Positions 1-8,748 are shown, counted from the stretch's first letter. The stretch is DNA of 24,802 nucleotides from UBA4661 sp002405405 (GCA_036847245.1 DAIUAL010000020.1:1-24802), one strand, 5' to 3'. Numbers and translations are program-made. The notes: generated by a model from the letters alone, not told the origin.

Positions 1-1
1 T

Positions 2-1561
2 GAAGAGGCAGAGGTATCGGAGCGTGTGAAACTCCACTACCGTATGCGGAAAATGGAAACCGAATTACGCCTTGTGATGCGCGATCTTGAAGCCGCTAAC
101 AATGAGGCAGAAGATTTATACAAAGCGAAATCAGTGTTTTTGGCAAATATGTCGCATGAGCTTCGCACACCACTCAATGCTATTCTTGGGTTTATTCAAA
201 TTCTCCAAAAAGATCCGAATATCACCGAGCAACAGCAACGCTATGTTGATACGATTTATTCCAGTGGTGCATTCTTGTTACAACTCATCAACGATTTGCT
301 TGATCTGTCGAAACTCGAAGCCGGCAAAATGAGTCTTGAGTCGGAAGTGCTGGACTTGGGAAATCTTCTTGGTTCGATCAAAGAAATGTTTGCATTGCGC
401 TGTGCAGAAAAAGAACTTACTCTAAGCTATACTATCGATGCTTCTGTGCCTCGCTCTATAATAACCGATATCAAACGACTCCGTCAGGTCTTTGTAAATA
501 TTGTAGGGAATGCCGTGAAATTTACATCCAAGGGCGGTATTACTATACACGCAACCGTTGTGGATTCAGGTTCCAAACCCCTGCTTGAATTATCGGTACA
601 CGATACGGGTCGTGGAATCCCATCGGAGCAGATAGTTTCGATTATGGAGCCATTCTCACAAGTACGAGGTATGAAAAATGATGGAACAGGGCTTGGGCTC
701 TCACTCGTGCATCGTATTGTTGAATTACTGAATGGTTCACTTCGAGTCGAAAGTGAGCTTGATAAAGGCTCAATTTTCTACATAACACTCCCATTGGTGG
801 TACCGGCGCACGATGCTGCGCCGACGAAAATCGAAGAGCGAAAACGCTATGTTGGTATTGTGGGGAATCACCGTCCAAAAGTATTGATTGTTGATGATAG
901 TCGTACCAATCGTTTGCTCCTGCGCGATATGCTTGTACCGATTGGGTTTCCATGCGTCGAAGCAGTTGATGGGCGCGATGCACTCAACAAATACGAAGAA
1001 TACAATCCTGATATTGTTCTTATGGATCTTGCTATGCCGAATATGACCGGCGATGAAGCAATGAAGACCATTCGACAGAAAGAACAAAAGGCTGAACATT
1101 CTTCTGTCATGATAGCAATTACCGCTTCGATTATTCGCAGAGATATTCAACGACTCATCGATGAAGGATTTGATGCAGTACTGATGAAGCCATTTTTGAT
1201 TGATGACCTCTTTGCTCTGATCGCACAGTTCGTCGGTATCGAATTTATCACACAGGTCATTCCATCTACACCACAAGTTACCAATTCAAACATACCCGAT
1301 GATGTTTCCAACGCCGTTTTGATACCCTACATTCGTGCGGAGCCACAAACCTTGCAGACGGCACTCGAAGATGTTATGATGGAGCAAGACTTTACAGCAA
1401 TCATGCTTCATCTCAAGGAACTTTCAAGTTTGATCAATGATATGCAGAATACTTCGGAAAAAGAAAAGCTACAGATACTGTATGATGTTTTGCAAAGAGA
1501 AGCCTCAGCAGAGAATAACCTATTCTTTTCAAAATTTACGGATGCACTGCTGATAGCATAA
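2..1561 (+). CDS. Hybrid sensor histidine kinase/response regulator, 5' end outside the window
   Basis: Two-component signalling protein that autophosphorylates on His and passes phosphate to its own receiver. The frame is open to the window edge, so the true start lies upstream; the first possible internal start is GTG at 26 and residues are numbered from it. The residues at the extreme 5' end resemble the last helix of a receiver domain feeding a coiled coil (about 5-32), so an N-terminal REC domain probably precedes. Then come the HisKA H-box with H44 in a SHELRTP motif, the HATPase N-box (N158, N162), G1 box DTGRG (193-197), G2 box GTGLG (220-224), and a C-terminal receiver with acidic pair D290/D291, phospho-acceptor D334, T366 and K388. 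A tail of about 110 residues after the receiver has no recognised motif. No membrane segment is visible in this part. The family is certain; the stimulus and target genes are not visible. Confidence 0.93.
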   Translation, partial: EEAEVSERVKLHYRMRKMETELRLVMRDLEAANNEAEDLYKAKSVFLANMSHELRTPLNAILGFIQILQKDPNITEQQQRYVDTIYSSGAFLLQLINDLLDLSKLEAGKMSLESEVLDLGNLLGSIKEMFALRCAEKELTLSYTIDASVPRSIITDIKRLRQVFVNIVGNAVKFTSKGGITIHATVVDSGSKPLLELSVHDTGRGIPSEQIVSIMEPFSQVRGMKNDGTGLGLSLVHRIVELLNGSLRVESELDKGSIFYITLPLVVPAHDAAPTKIEERKRYVGIVGNHRPKVLIVDDSRTNRLLLRDMLVPIGFPCVEAVDGRDALNKYEEYNPDIVLMDLAMPNMTGDEAMKTIRQKEQKAEHSSVMIAITASIIRRDIQRLIDEGFDAVLMKPFLIDDLFALIAQFVGIEFITQVIPSTPQVTNSNIPDDVSNAVLIPYIRAEPQTLQTALEDVMMEQDFTAIMLHLKELSSLINDMQNTSEKEKLQILYDVLQREASAENNLFFSKFTDALLIA

Positions 1562-1585
1562 TTTGCTACAGAAAGGAAAATGCTC

Positions 1586-2020
1586 ATGGATATGCAAGGA
1601 CTAGTAGCAGACTATGGTGCGATTGGTCTTGGTTTCTTTTGCTTTATATCAGGAACAATTCTTCCGATAAGTTCTGAAGCCGCCTTAGCACTTGCTCTTG
1701 CCAATGGTATGTCGCCAAGTGTTGCATTAATGAGTGCTTCGGTTGGTAATTGTTCTGCTTGTGCCTTGAACTATGGTTTGGGATGGTGGTTTGGACACCG
1801 AATGCATACGAAGTTGATGGCATCACGTTTTGGAGCAAAAGCACTGCATTGGATTGAATCGTTGCGCTGGTGGGGTTTGGCAGGCTCATGGCTTCCATTT
1901 ATAGGGGATCCTCTCACTATTGCCAGTGGCATCGCCGGAATGCCATTTTTACCTTTTGCTATAATTGTCTTCGGTTTGCGTATCCTGCGATATGCTGCGG
2001 TGATCGCCGGTATGCAGTAA
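1586..2020 (+). CDS. YqaA-family (DedA/SNARE-associated-like) small inner-membrane protein
   Basis: Predicted integral membrane protein of about 144 residues. The pattern matches the YqaA branch of the DedA/VTT superfamily: an LPISSE motif near the first membrane segment, then an ASVGNC turn, a WLPFIGDPL motif around residue 110, and an LRYA motif near the C-terminus. Most of the chain is hydrophobic, with three or four likely membrane segments. Relatives in the superfamily are linked to lipid scrambling or membrane homeostasis, but YqaA itself has no settled function. ATG at 1586 is preferred over ATG at 1580 because the AAAGGA box at 1572-1577 is 8 nt from it. It lies 24 nt after the kinase, so the two may be co-transcribed. 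The stop codon lies inside a perfect hairpin. Confidence 0.85.
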   Translation: MDMQGLVADYGAIGLGFFCFISGTILPISSEAALALALANGMSPSVALMSASVGNCSACALNYGLGWWFGHRMHTKLMASRFGAKALHWIESLRWWGLAGSWLPFIGDPLTIASGIAGMPFLPFAIIVFGLRILRYAAVIAGMQ

Positions 2021-2031
2021 TTGCATACCGG
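2007..2031. repeat. Perfect 10-bp inverted repeat spanning the stop codon of the YqaA-like gene
   Basis: CCGGTATGCA (2007-2016) and TGCATACCGG (2022-2031) are exact reverse complements around a 5-nt loop. The TAA stop (2018-2020) sits in the loop. The element lies in the 34-bp gap between two convergent genes, so it could act as a two-way transcript end or 3' protective structure. Neither strand has a T-tract after the stem, so it is not a classical intrinsic terminator. Confidence 0.6.
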
Positions 2032-2054
2032 AGAACAACCACAATCGACAATAC

Positions 2055-3056
2055 TCACTCTAATGCAAATTCACGATGGTATAGAAAATTGAAATCAAAT
2101 GTTTTTTTCGTGGACTTAAAGTCAAGATATTCAGCGATTTTCTGAAGCCGTGCGGGGATTTTCATGATTTTTTCTTGGGCTTGACGACCCATTTCGTTGA
2201 GTCCGGTCAGAGTTTCAATTTTCCAAAACTCGATAGACTCTTCAACGATTTTTTTGTAGTCATGTGGACCATAGATGCCAATGCGACGCACAACATCTGC
2301 CATTTCTTTGAAGTGTGGCATGGTTAGTCCGGGCATATCAATCGCGGGCATAATTGTCAGTGCTGATTGTAATGCACGATTGGGGTCGAGATTCAAGATC
2401 GCCTTGAAGATATTACGATAAAACATAAAGTGCTTGGATTCATCGCCAGCAATACATTTCAAAATGCCATACAAGAGAGGTTCATCTTCGCTGACCACTT
2501 TGCCGGTGTTATAGTGTGACCATTGCGTAGCGCGCTCTTGCAGGGTAGTGTATACGAAAACACGATACGGATCCTTATCCCAACTTGGCGTAAAGCCTGC
2601 TTGCTGATAGGCGAATTGCATAAACTCAACATGGCGGTACTGAAAAATACGTGCTTCGCGCGTGTAATCTCGAAGCAGGCATCCATGGCGGTCTTCTTCC
2701 GCTGTCCACAAAAAATTCCACTTATTCCAAATACTGTTTTCACCCAAATGCGCCGAGATAAGTCGGTGAAAATGTGGTAAACCCTCTTCGGTAATCAAGT
2801 TCAAACAAATCGCTACACGTGCTGCGTCAGGGATGCCCCGTGCACGTTCCCGAAGAACAGCAAGACGTTTTTCTTGGTCTTCAGTCATGCGTTCATCTGC
2901 AGGAAGAAAATCATTTGGCGACCAATCGCGCCGATTATGAAAGTGCTTTTCCATCAAGGAATGCACAAAAGAAGTTAATTGATCGAGGACTTCAAATTTT
3001 TCGCATGTTTCGAAATGTTCTTGTTTGTCTGGGGCAGTGGGGAAGCGTAGTTGCAT
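2055..3056 (-). CDS. Acyl-ACP desaturase, plant FAB2/mycobacterial DesA type
   Basis: Soluble di-iron desaturase that inserts a double bond into a saturated acyl chain carried on ACP, using O2 and reduced ferredoxin. From ATG at 3056 (333 residues) the two diagnostic iron motifs are clear: E121-x2-H124 in a WTAEEDRHG context and E206-x2-H209 in GDESKH, with the accompanying carboxylates E91 and E174. The N-terminal WSPNDFLP motif is also typical of the family. A GTG at 3095 would add 13 residues that look unlike the family, so ATG is preferred; no good Shine-Dalgarno precedes either. The gene converges on the YqaA-like gene and probably has its own promoter at 3157-3185. Chain-length and position specificity cannot be read from the sequence. 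Confidence 0.92.
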   Translation of the reverse strand: MQLRFPTAPDKQEHFETCEKFEVLDQLTSFVHSLMEKHFHNRRDWSPNDFLPADERMTEDQEKRLAVLRERARGIPDAARVAICLNLITEEGLPHFHRLISAHLGENSIWNKWNFLWTAEEDRHGCLLRDYTREARIFQYRHVEFMQFAYQQAGFTPSWDKDPYRVFVYTTLQERATQWSHYNTGKVVSEDEPLLYGILKCIAGDESKHFMFYRNIFKAILNLDPNRALQSALTIMPAIDMPGLTMPHFKEMADVVRRIGIYGPHDYKKIVEESIEFWKIETLTGLNEMGRQAQEKIMKIPARLQKIAEYLDFKSTKKTFDFNFLYHREFALE

Positions 3057-3156
3057 GGAAAATCTCTGAAAGTGGACGAGAAAAATGGTATGCACATGAT
3101 GAAATACATAGCAACTTACGGGAAACCTATGGAGGATGAGCAGGAATTCTTAGCAA

Positions 3157-3185
3157 AGAATATTGATACTTCCAATATGTGACAA
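3157..3185 (-). promoter_or_regulatory. Candidate sigma70-type promoter for the desaturase gene
   Basis: Read on the minus strand: TTGTCA (3180-3185, 5 of 6 matches to -35), a 17-bp spacer, then TATTCT (3157-3162, 4 of 6 matches to -10). It lies in the 137-bp gap between the VWA gene and the desaturase, about 100 bp before the ATG. The match is moderate and the region is AT-rich, so chance is possible. Confidence 0.3.
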
Positions 3186-3193
3186 TATTGTTC

Positions 3194-5401
3194 TTACATC
3201 ATACCGCTTTGCTTGCGCAACCACCATTCCGCAGAGAATGCAAGAATGGCAAGAGCAACTGTCCAGAACGTTGTCCAGAGGGGGATTTCCTTCTGCTCGG
3301 TAATAGGTCGAGATACAAAATTGGGTTCCGCAAGCATGGCTCGAAGTACTTCTTGAGGGTTGCATTCGTGTATAGGGATAAATTTCCCGCCGGTCTTGAT
3401 TGCTATATCTTTTAAGAGTCGGTCATTCATACGTTGATCTTGATACTCAAGTGCAACATTGCCAATAGTGAAGCGTCCGGCATCTTCACCAAGGAGAGCG
3501 TCACGATATAATGCATTCCCTGAAAAGCTGTACTCGCCTGCGCGCAAACCTTGTACTTGCGCGGTGTAGCGACCGTTACCGATGCCGGTCAACAGAATAT
3601 CGCGCTTATCATTTGCATTCGATGACCCAAGGAGGGAGAGTGTTACACGCACATCGGCATTATCGGCGGGTGTATAACTTTGGTCGTATACCTGCGCAAC
3701 AATCTCAACCGGTTCGCCTTGTGCGTACACATCGCGTGTTGTAGCAATGCGCATGCGTTTGCCTTGATCGCCGGCAGTAATCCATCGTGCGGCATTATTC
3801 ACAAAAAGCGAGAGAATATCAGCAGACTCTTTGCCCTTGCTTCGATCGGCAGCAAATCCCATCAATCGCCAGCGGAAAAGCCCGTAGCCCAAGACGGCAA
3901 GAACTCGTGTTGATGCACCGGTACGTTGTAGAATCAGAGGTTCATTGACAGATGTCGAGCCAATACGAATAGTTGCCAATACTTCGGCTTCGGGTTTTGC
4001 ACGTGCAAAGAGTTCGGTACGAAAAATTGGAGGTAATGCCTCCCACTGTATCGCATCCTCATCAGCGCCTTGAATTTTCATAGCAGGCGAGCTGAGTGCT
4101 TTGGCTGTTACTTGTGCTTGTACCAAAACTTCTTGTTGCGAATTCGAGGCAACAGTAAAAGGTAAGTAATTATCAAAGACCCGTGCTTTTGCATAGTCTG
4201 TTTCGCGTGAAGCGATAAAAAGCAGGGGTTTATTGTGTGAAAGTTCTTCGGCAATCATGTCCATTGTGCTTGAACCGCTTTGAGCGGTAGGATAACCCAC
4301 CATGATGATACACTCTGCCGCGCGAAGAATTTCGCGAGTCAGTGTACCTTCACGTCCGCCAAAGTCATAAAAAACATCACCTGTTTTCTGAACAAAGGCT
4401 TTGATCTCAGTAGAATTATCACCTAGCAAATTCCGTATAAAGGAGACATCAGCAGATGGTGCACCACAAATCATGACAAAGGAGCGTTTGTCTTTGAGGA
4501 CGCGGATAAAGCGCGCTATGGTATTATTCTTTTCAGTCAATTCATTGGCAATAGGGACAATTTCAGCAGTAAGCTTACGTGTGCCATCGCTTGTAGGGGT
4601 GTAGGTGAATTGTACACTTTGCACTTCGTTGGCAGAGCGTGGCGTAATAATTTGTTCACCGATCGTGGTTGCATCATCTTTTAAAAGAACACGCAGAGAA
4701 GTTTGTGCAAAGCCAACGGAGCGAATATTGACAACTACGGGCGTAGGAACATTGCTGTATGCAATATCATTCGCAATAATTGATGTGAGTGCAATGTCTT
4801 TAGGCAAGGTTGTATCGCCGATGCCAATAGTCGTAATCGGGCGCGCCAGTATTTCTGCGGCATAGAGAGGATTATCACCGACATTATAGGCACCATCTGT
4901 AACAAGAAGAAGTGAACGGACATTGGTACGATCTGCTGTCTTGCCAACTTCAGTAAGAGCTTGATGGATATTAGAGAACTGTCCCGTCAGTGTGATAGAG
5001 TCATTGGAAAACGAAGTCAATTCTTGTGTGCCTGCGTCGAAGCGATACACGACAACTTTATTGCCAAGAGCACTCAGATTTGCGTTACGAAGAAATTCAC
5101 GGTAGAGTTTTGTTCGATCAAAGGTTGCATCTTTCATGCCTGCCGACAACGAATTATCCAGCACAATGGCAAGGCGTGGTTCTTCTTCACGTGAGGATAC
5201 AAGACGCAAAAGCGGTTCACTTAAGATGAGAAGCATGATCCACAATCCTATCGTGCGTAAAGTGATGAGTACCCTACGTCGTGCATCGGTAATCGGCGGC
5301 ACCGTAATGCGATAGCTGTACCAAGCAATACAAGCAGAAGGCAGTGCCAGCAAAACTGCTACCCACCACAAAGTGCCAAAAATGAGAGTTGATGAAAACA
5401 T
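3194..5401 (-). CDS. Large membrane-anchored VWA-domain protein with a glutamine-amidotransferase-like middle region
   Basis: 735-residue protein. Two hydrophobic segments at the N-terminus (about 7-29 and 44-68) are followed by a von Willebrand factor A domain (about 76-200) with a complete-looking MIDAS start D82-x-S84-x-S86 and a VTDG segment at D169. After beta-rich, Ig-like stretches, residues of roughly 305-430 resemble the class I amidotransferase-like fold seen in related bacterial VWA membrane proteins; I see no convincing catalytic triad. A second beta-rich region follows, then a C-terminal membrane helix (about 710-730) with a short basic end. This arrangement places a long domain outside the cytoplasm. 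Related proteins sit in Bat/MoxR-type loci, but no MoxR ATPase or other Bat gene is present here. Function unknown; metal-dependent protein binding is likely from the MIDAS. Confidence 0.85.
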   Translation of the reverse strand: MFSSTLIFGTLWWVAVLLALPSACIAWYSYRITVPPITDARRRVLITLRTIGLWIMLLILSEPLLRLVSSREEEPRLAIVLDNSLSAGMKDATFDRTKLYREFLRNANLSALGNKVVVYRFDAGTQELTSFSNDSITLTGQFSNIHQALTEVGKTADRTNVRSLLLVTDGAYNVGDNPLYAAEILARPITTIGIGDTTLPKDIALTSIIANDIAYSNVPTPVVVNIRSVGFAQTSLRVLLKDDATTIGEQIITPRSANEVQSVQFTYTPTSDGTRKLTAEIVPIANELTEKNNTIARFIRVLKDKRSFVMICGAPSADVSFIRNLLGDNSTEIKAFVQKTGDVFYDFGGREGTLTREILRAAECIIMVGYPTAQSGSSTMDMIAEELSHNKPLLFIASRETDYAKARVFDNYLPFTVASNSQQEVLVQAQVTAKALSSPAMKIQGADEDAIQWEALPPIFRTELFARAKPEAEVLATIRIGSTSVNEPLILQRTGASTRVLAVLGYGLFRWRLMGFAADRSKGKESADILSLFVNNAARWITAGDQGKRMRIATTRDVYAQGEPVEIVAQVYDQSYTPADNADVRVTLSLLGSSNANDKRDILLTGIGNGRYTAQVQGLRAGEYSFSGNALYRDALLGEDAGRFTIGNVALEYQDQRMNDRLLKDIAIKTGGKFIPIHECNPQEVLRAMLAEPNFVSRPITEQKEIPLWTTFWTVALAILAFSAEWWLRKQSGMM

Positions 5402-5494
5402 GAAGCAAGATAAAGGGGAGTTCGCAAATGATATTCTTTACGTGATATGTAGATCAGCTGACAGCATCCCTACGCTTATTGGTTGTTATCGTTT

Positions 5495-6220
5495 CTACAA
5501 GCCAAGTGCAAGCCGCCACACAATCCATGCCGCTTCGAAAATGATATTTTTGCTCATCTTCGAGGTACCACTACGCCGATCAACAAAAATGATAGGAATC
5601 TCTTTCAAACGGGCACCTGCTTTCCAAAGCTTGTAATTGATTTCAATCTGAAATGCATAGCCATTGGAATGAATACGATCTAATTTGATTGTACGAAGAA
5701 ACTCTGTTTTGATTGCCTTAAAACCACCGGTTGCATCATATAACGGCAACCGTGTAATGAATCGTGTATACAAGTTTGCCGAGTAACTCAATATCAATCG
5801 GCGTAAGGGCCAGTTCACGACGGTAACACCGCCATTGAGATAGCGTGAACCAATTACCACATCGCTATGTTCCAACTCACGTAAAAAATTTGGTATTTCT
5901 TGAGGATCATGAGAAAAATCGGCATCCATTTCAAACACGACATCGTATCCACGATCCAAACCAAACTGAAAGCCCTCACAGTATGCTGTTCCTAAGCCAA
6001 GTTTACCGGCACGTTTGAGTAAGTGCACACGTGGATTGGCGCGTTGAATATCGTGTACAATATCAGCGGTGCCATCGGGCGAATTATCGTCAACAATCAG
6101 TATATCAACACTCTGCTCTGCCGAGAGAACTGCTTCAATAATTGCTGTGATGTTATCACATTCGTTATAGGTCGGTATAATGATAAGAGATTTCAATGCG
6201 GAGTAAAAAATAAAATGCAA
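5495..6220 (-). CDS. Polyprenol-phosphate mannosyltransferase-like GT2 (DPM1 type)
   Basis: Family 2 glycosyltransferase resembling dolichol/polyprenol-phosphate mannose synthases, which move a sugar from a nucleotide donor to a polyprenyl phosphate at the cytoplasmic membrane face. From the TTG at 6220 (241 residues) visible motifs are the IIIPTYNE strand (13-20), DDNSPDGT (44-51), the metal-binding D99-A-D101 followed by FSHDP, DATGGFKA (162-169) and a basic RRSGTSKMSK loop (215-224) typical of the family. It lacks the C-terminal membrane domain of the longer two-domain forms. No ATG is available: the start is TTG at 6220 or, giving the family-like beginning KSLIIIPTYNE, TTG at 6196. Neither has a Shine-Dalgarno. 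It lies 33 nt after the FkbM gene, so it is probably in the same operon. The actual sugar is not readable. Confidence 0.9.
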   Translation of the reverse strand: MHFIFYSALKSLIIIPTYNECDNITAIIEAVLSAEQSVDILIVDDNSPDGTADIVHDIQRANPRVHLLKRAGKLGLGTAYCEGFQFGLDRGYDVVFEMDADFSHDPQEIPNFLRELEHSDVVIGSRYLNGGVTVVNWPLRRLILSYSANLYTRFITRLPLYDATGGFKAIKTEFLRTIKLDRIHSNGYAFQIEINYKLWKAGARLKEIPIIFVDRRSGTSKMSKNIIFEAAWIVWRLALGL

Positions 6221-6253
6221 GAAAACAAATGTGTACGATCAGGATTATAAATA

Positions 6254-7018
6254 TCAAGCCCATGTTTTTACGGCGCGGAGTGGACTGTGTTGCAAGACAA
6301 AGACGCAATCACATTGTGCAAGAGCATTATCATAGGGTCTGCGTAAGCTATCAGTAATATCATAAAGCACATAGCCATTCTCTGCCATCATGCCGATAAT
6401 ATCATGGATGATCGGTGCTTTCGGAAAAAACTCCATTAATCCGACTTCAATAATAAAAGCATGAGTTCTACCAAAACAAGAAGGCATGCCTTTGAGAACT
6501 TCCTTCTCAAATCCTTGAACATCAATTTTGACAAGATCAGGAACAGCCAGTTTTTTTTCGTGAATGAGATTGTCAACAGTAACAATCGGCACAACTCTTC
6601 GCTCTAAGCCTTGTGTTGCAGGATCATTCCTGTCAGGTGAAAACGAACTTCCGGCGCGGTCTTCCCACACGGTTAGAGTGAGTTCTCCCGGTTCAGCACC
6701 TGCACCGGCAAGTAATGTTTGTGAAGCCGGAAAATCCTTAACAAATGCCGATAGATGTGGTTGCATTTCGTACTGTGGTTCAATTAAAAAGCACTGAGCA
6801 TGGGGAAACGAGCGCATTGCCAAGCGACTCCATTCGCCACGATTTGCACCGACATCGAGAATTGTTGTTACCTGTACATGGTGTGCCTGAAGCTGACGAA
6901 AAAATGCTGTCAGTGCTTTTGCTCCGGGCTTGTGTGACTTATACCACTCCACCGCACGAAACACGGGCGCGCCTAGTATAGGATTGCGATAAAGAAATTG
7001 CTTGAGTGTTTGTGTCAT
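6254..7018 (-). CDS. FkbM-family SAM-dependent methyltransferase
   Basis: 254-residue methyltransferase, probably O-methylating a sugar in surface glycan synthesis, the usual setting of FkbM proteins beside glycosyltransferases. The SAM-binding motif I is ILDVGANRGEW (53-63), with acidic E80 at the end of strand 2 and the FkbM hallmark VKIDVQGFEKEVLKG (163-177). The first 45 residues form a basic helical lead with no signal peptide. ATG at 7018 is clear, but no Shine-Dalgarno precedes it. It is 73 nt downstream of the initiating sugar transferase and 33 nt upstream of the GT2, which supports joint transcription and a role on the same glycan. The acceptor is unknown. Confidence 0.9.
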   Translation of the reverse strand: MTQTLKQFLYRNPILGAPVFRAVEWYKSHKPGAKALTAFFRQLQAHHVQVTTILDVGANRGEWSRLAMRSFPHAQCFLIEPQYEMQPHLSAFVKDFPASQTLLAGAGAEPGELTLTVWEDRAGSSFSPDRNDPATQGLERRVVPIVTVDNLIHEKKLAVPDLVKIDVQGFEKEVLKGMPSCFGRTHAFIIEVGLMEFFPKAPIIHDIIGMMAENGYVLYDITDSLRRPYDNALAQCDCVFVLQHSPLRAVKTWA

Positions 7019-7091
7019 GATCGTATGGCGTATATGCGTGTGTTGCTATCTTCTTCTTGTCATTGGATATTTTTATAATGGGCATAAGTTC

Positions 7092-8621
7092 TTATCCTTG
7101 CCCTTTACCTTGAAAAACTTTGACGACAGTTCGGAGAATAATTTCAATATCCAAGCGAAAGGACATATTCTCAATGTAATAGAAATCAAACTTCAAACGG
7201 TCGCGTACTTCATCGAGAGAGTCTTCATAGCCATCATTTTGTACTTGCCACCAGCCCGTTAAACCCGGTCGTACTTTTAGTCGGCGTGAATAGTAGGGTA
7301 CTTCTTGAGTAAATTTTTCAACAAACATCGGGCGTTCAGGTCGTGGACCGACCACTGACATATGACCAACAAAAATATTCCAAAACTGAGGTATTTCGTC
7401 AAGGTGGGACTTACGCAAAAAACGACCAATCGGTGTAACGCGAGGATCATTCATCTTTGCCCATTGTGGCCCAAGTTTTTCAGCATCGGTACGCATAGAG
7501 CGAAATTTCCACATTTTGAAAGTCTTGCCATCTTTGCCGGAGCGTTCTTGCCCATAGAAAATTGGACCGGGCGATGTAAAGCGCACAGCGCAACCAATGA
7601 TGAGATAAAGTGGTAAGCCAAAAAGCATTGCACACCCACTCAAAGCAATATCGAGCAGTCGTTTTGCAATGGCTTCCCATGGCTTCATGAGTTGTGTGCT
7701 GATTTCAATGAGAGGTACGCCATAGAGTTGAAATGTTCGCGCTTGCCCCATAAAAATGTCATATAAGTCGGGTTGAATTTTGACATTGATATCCATGTTT
7801 TCACATTCCCATGCAATGCCAAGTAATTCATCATGATTGTGATGGCGCAAAGCAATAATAGCTTCGGTAGGTTTATACTCGCGAATAATATCTTGTAGTT
7901 GCGGCAGTATGCCGAGTACAGGAGCATAAGAAAATTCTTGTGTATTCTGTTGCCATGAAGCAATCTCCGCTTCGTTATGCAAGACAACCCCCTGCACACG
8001 ATAGCCATACCACCGGAAGTGTTTGAGCGATGTCAGGACATCGGCGACGCGCTCGGCATCGCCAATAACAAGAGCAGGAATACGAATGATACCTCGTCTG
8101 CGTAAACGACGTTGGAGTGCACGTGCAAGAGATCGACCGGCGATCAACAGCAATGCCATGAAGATCCAGTACAAAACAATAATCAATCGTGAAATACCTG
8201 CACGCTTAAAGTCATCATCAAAGTAAATAACAAGCATTAACAGCAGGCATCCATAAAACGAAATACGTACTAAACTGAATGCTTCATCAAAAGGAGAACG
8301 AATGAACCAATTTTTATACATACCGGCAAGCCAAAAGAGCAGCGTCCAATAGATGGTCATCGTCAGCATCATTTGGTAGGGAATTGCCATCGTACCGAGT
8401 GTGATTGATGTACCCGGCACTTCAACCGGCATTGCGGGAAGATAATCAGGATGGAGTAGGGCTGAGAACCACCCTGTGCGAAAACGCATAAAGTAGTACA
8501 AAGCAAATCCAGCCGATGTCGCAATGACATCAGCAACAAACTGAAACAGCCACGGAGGAAGCGTCAGTATGCGTTGTATCGAAGAAGGTGTAGAATGTGC
8601 TGTAGCCAAGGGATGAGACAT
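7092..8621 (-). CDS. Polyprenyl-phosphate sugar-1-phosphate transferase (WcaJ/PssY-like), initiates exopolysaccharide assembly
   Basis: 509-residue inner-membrane enzyme that transfers a sugar-1-phosphate from a nucleotide sugar to undecaprenyl phosphate, the first step of capsule, EPS or O-antigen repeat assembly. Several N-terminal membrane segments lie between about residues 27 and 163, followed by a Rossmann-like cytoplasmic region (about 180-300), a membrane-associated hydrophobic segment (about 322-344), and the C-terminal catalytic domain. The latter carries KMWKFRSM (369-376), the catalytic D408-E409 pair in a LDEIPQFWN context, GHMSVVGPRPERP (419-431) and RPGLTGWWQV (451-460). ATG at 8621 gives a normal family length; the frame stays open to 8732 but those 37 residues look unrelated. 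A GAG box 6 nt before the ATG is a weak Shine-Dalgarno. It appears to be the first gene of the minus-strand glycan operon. Confidence 0.93.
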   Translation of the reverse strand: MSHPLATAHSTPSSIQRILTLPPWLFQFVADVIATSAGFALYYFMRFRTGWFSALLHPDYLPAMPVEVPGTSITLGTMAIPYQMMLTMTIYWTLLFWLAGMYKNWFIRSPFDEAFSLVRISFYGCLLLMLVIYFDDDFKRAGISRLIIVLYWIFMALLLIAGRSLARALQRRLRRRGIIRIPALVIGDAERVADVLTSLKHFRWYGYRVQGVVLHNEAEIASWQQNTQEFSYAPVLGILPQLQDIIREYKPTEAIIALRHHNHDELLGIAWECENMDINVKIQPDLYDIFMGQARTFQLYGVPLIEISTQLMKPWEAIAKRLLDIALSGCAMLFGLPLYLIIGCAVRFTSPGPIFYGQERSGKDGKTFKMWKFRSMRTDAEKLGPQWAKMNDPRVTPIGRFLRKSHLDEIPQFWNIFVGHMSVVGPRPERPMFVEKFTQEVPYYSRRLKVRPGLTGWWQVQNDGYEDSLDEVRDRLKFDFYYIENMSFRLDIEIILRTVVKVFQGKGQG

Positions 8622-8664
8622 GAAGTACTCAGTCGAAATCAGTACAAAGAATGATTGCGTGAGA

Positions 8665-8694
8665 ATAGTATGCAAAAATAAACCTTGCGTACAA
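8665..8694 (-). promoter_or_regulatory. Candidate promoter of the glycan operon
   Basis: On the minus strand TTGTAC (8689-8694) is separated by 18 bp from TACTAT (8665-8670, 5 of 6 matches to TATAAT). It sits between the chemoreceptor's terminator and the sugar-transferase ATG, exactly where an operon promoter is needed, about 40 bp before the start codon. The -35 match is only moderate. Confidence 0.4.
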
Positions 8695-8716
8695 GTGCGC
8701 GTAGTTTGATAAACAC

Positions 8717-8748
8717 AAAAAAAATCGCCCACAAATACATGTGAGCGA
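8717..8748 (-). terminator. Intrinsic terminator after the chemoreceptor gene
   Basis: On the minus strand a 9-bp stem (TCGCTCACA pairing with TGTGGGCGA, one G-T pair; 8740-8748 with 8725-8733) closes a 6-nt loop and runs directly into eight T residues (8717-8724). It is about 120 bp after the chemoreceptor stop and separates that transcript from the glycan genes. Confidence 0.85.

Noticed and set aside
642..983. 113-codon minus-strand open frame inside the histidine kinase
   Set aside because: Same reason: no domain, composition typical of an antisense frame.
770..1276. 168-codon open frame on the minus strand inside the histidine kinase
   Set aside because: Overlaps a clearly real kinase/receiver coding region and shows no recognisable domain; a reverse-strand shadow.
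1870..2145. Plus-strand open frame running out of the YqaA-like gene into the desaturase
   Set aside because: Crosses two real genes in a different frame and lacks any motif or ribosome site.
3158..3189. AATATTG/CAATATT inverted repeat next to the stop of the large VWA gene
   Set aside because: Entirely AT-rich apart from the end pair, no T-tract after it on the minus strand; not convincing as a terminator.
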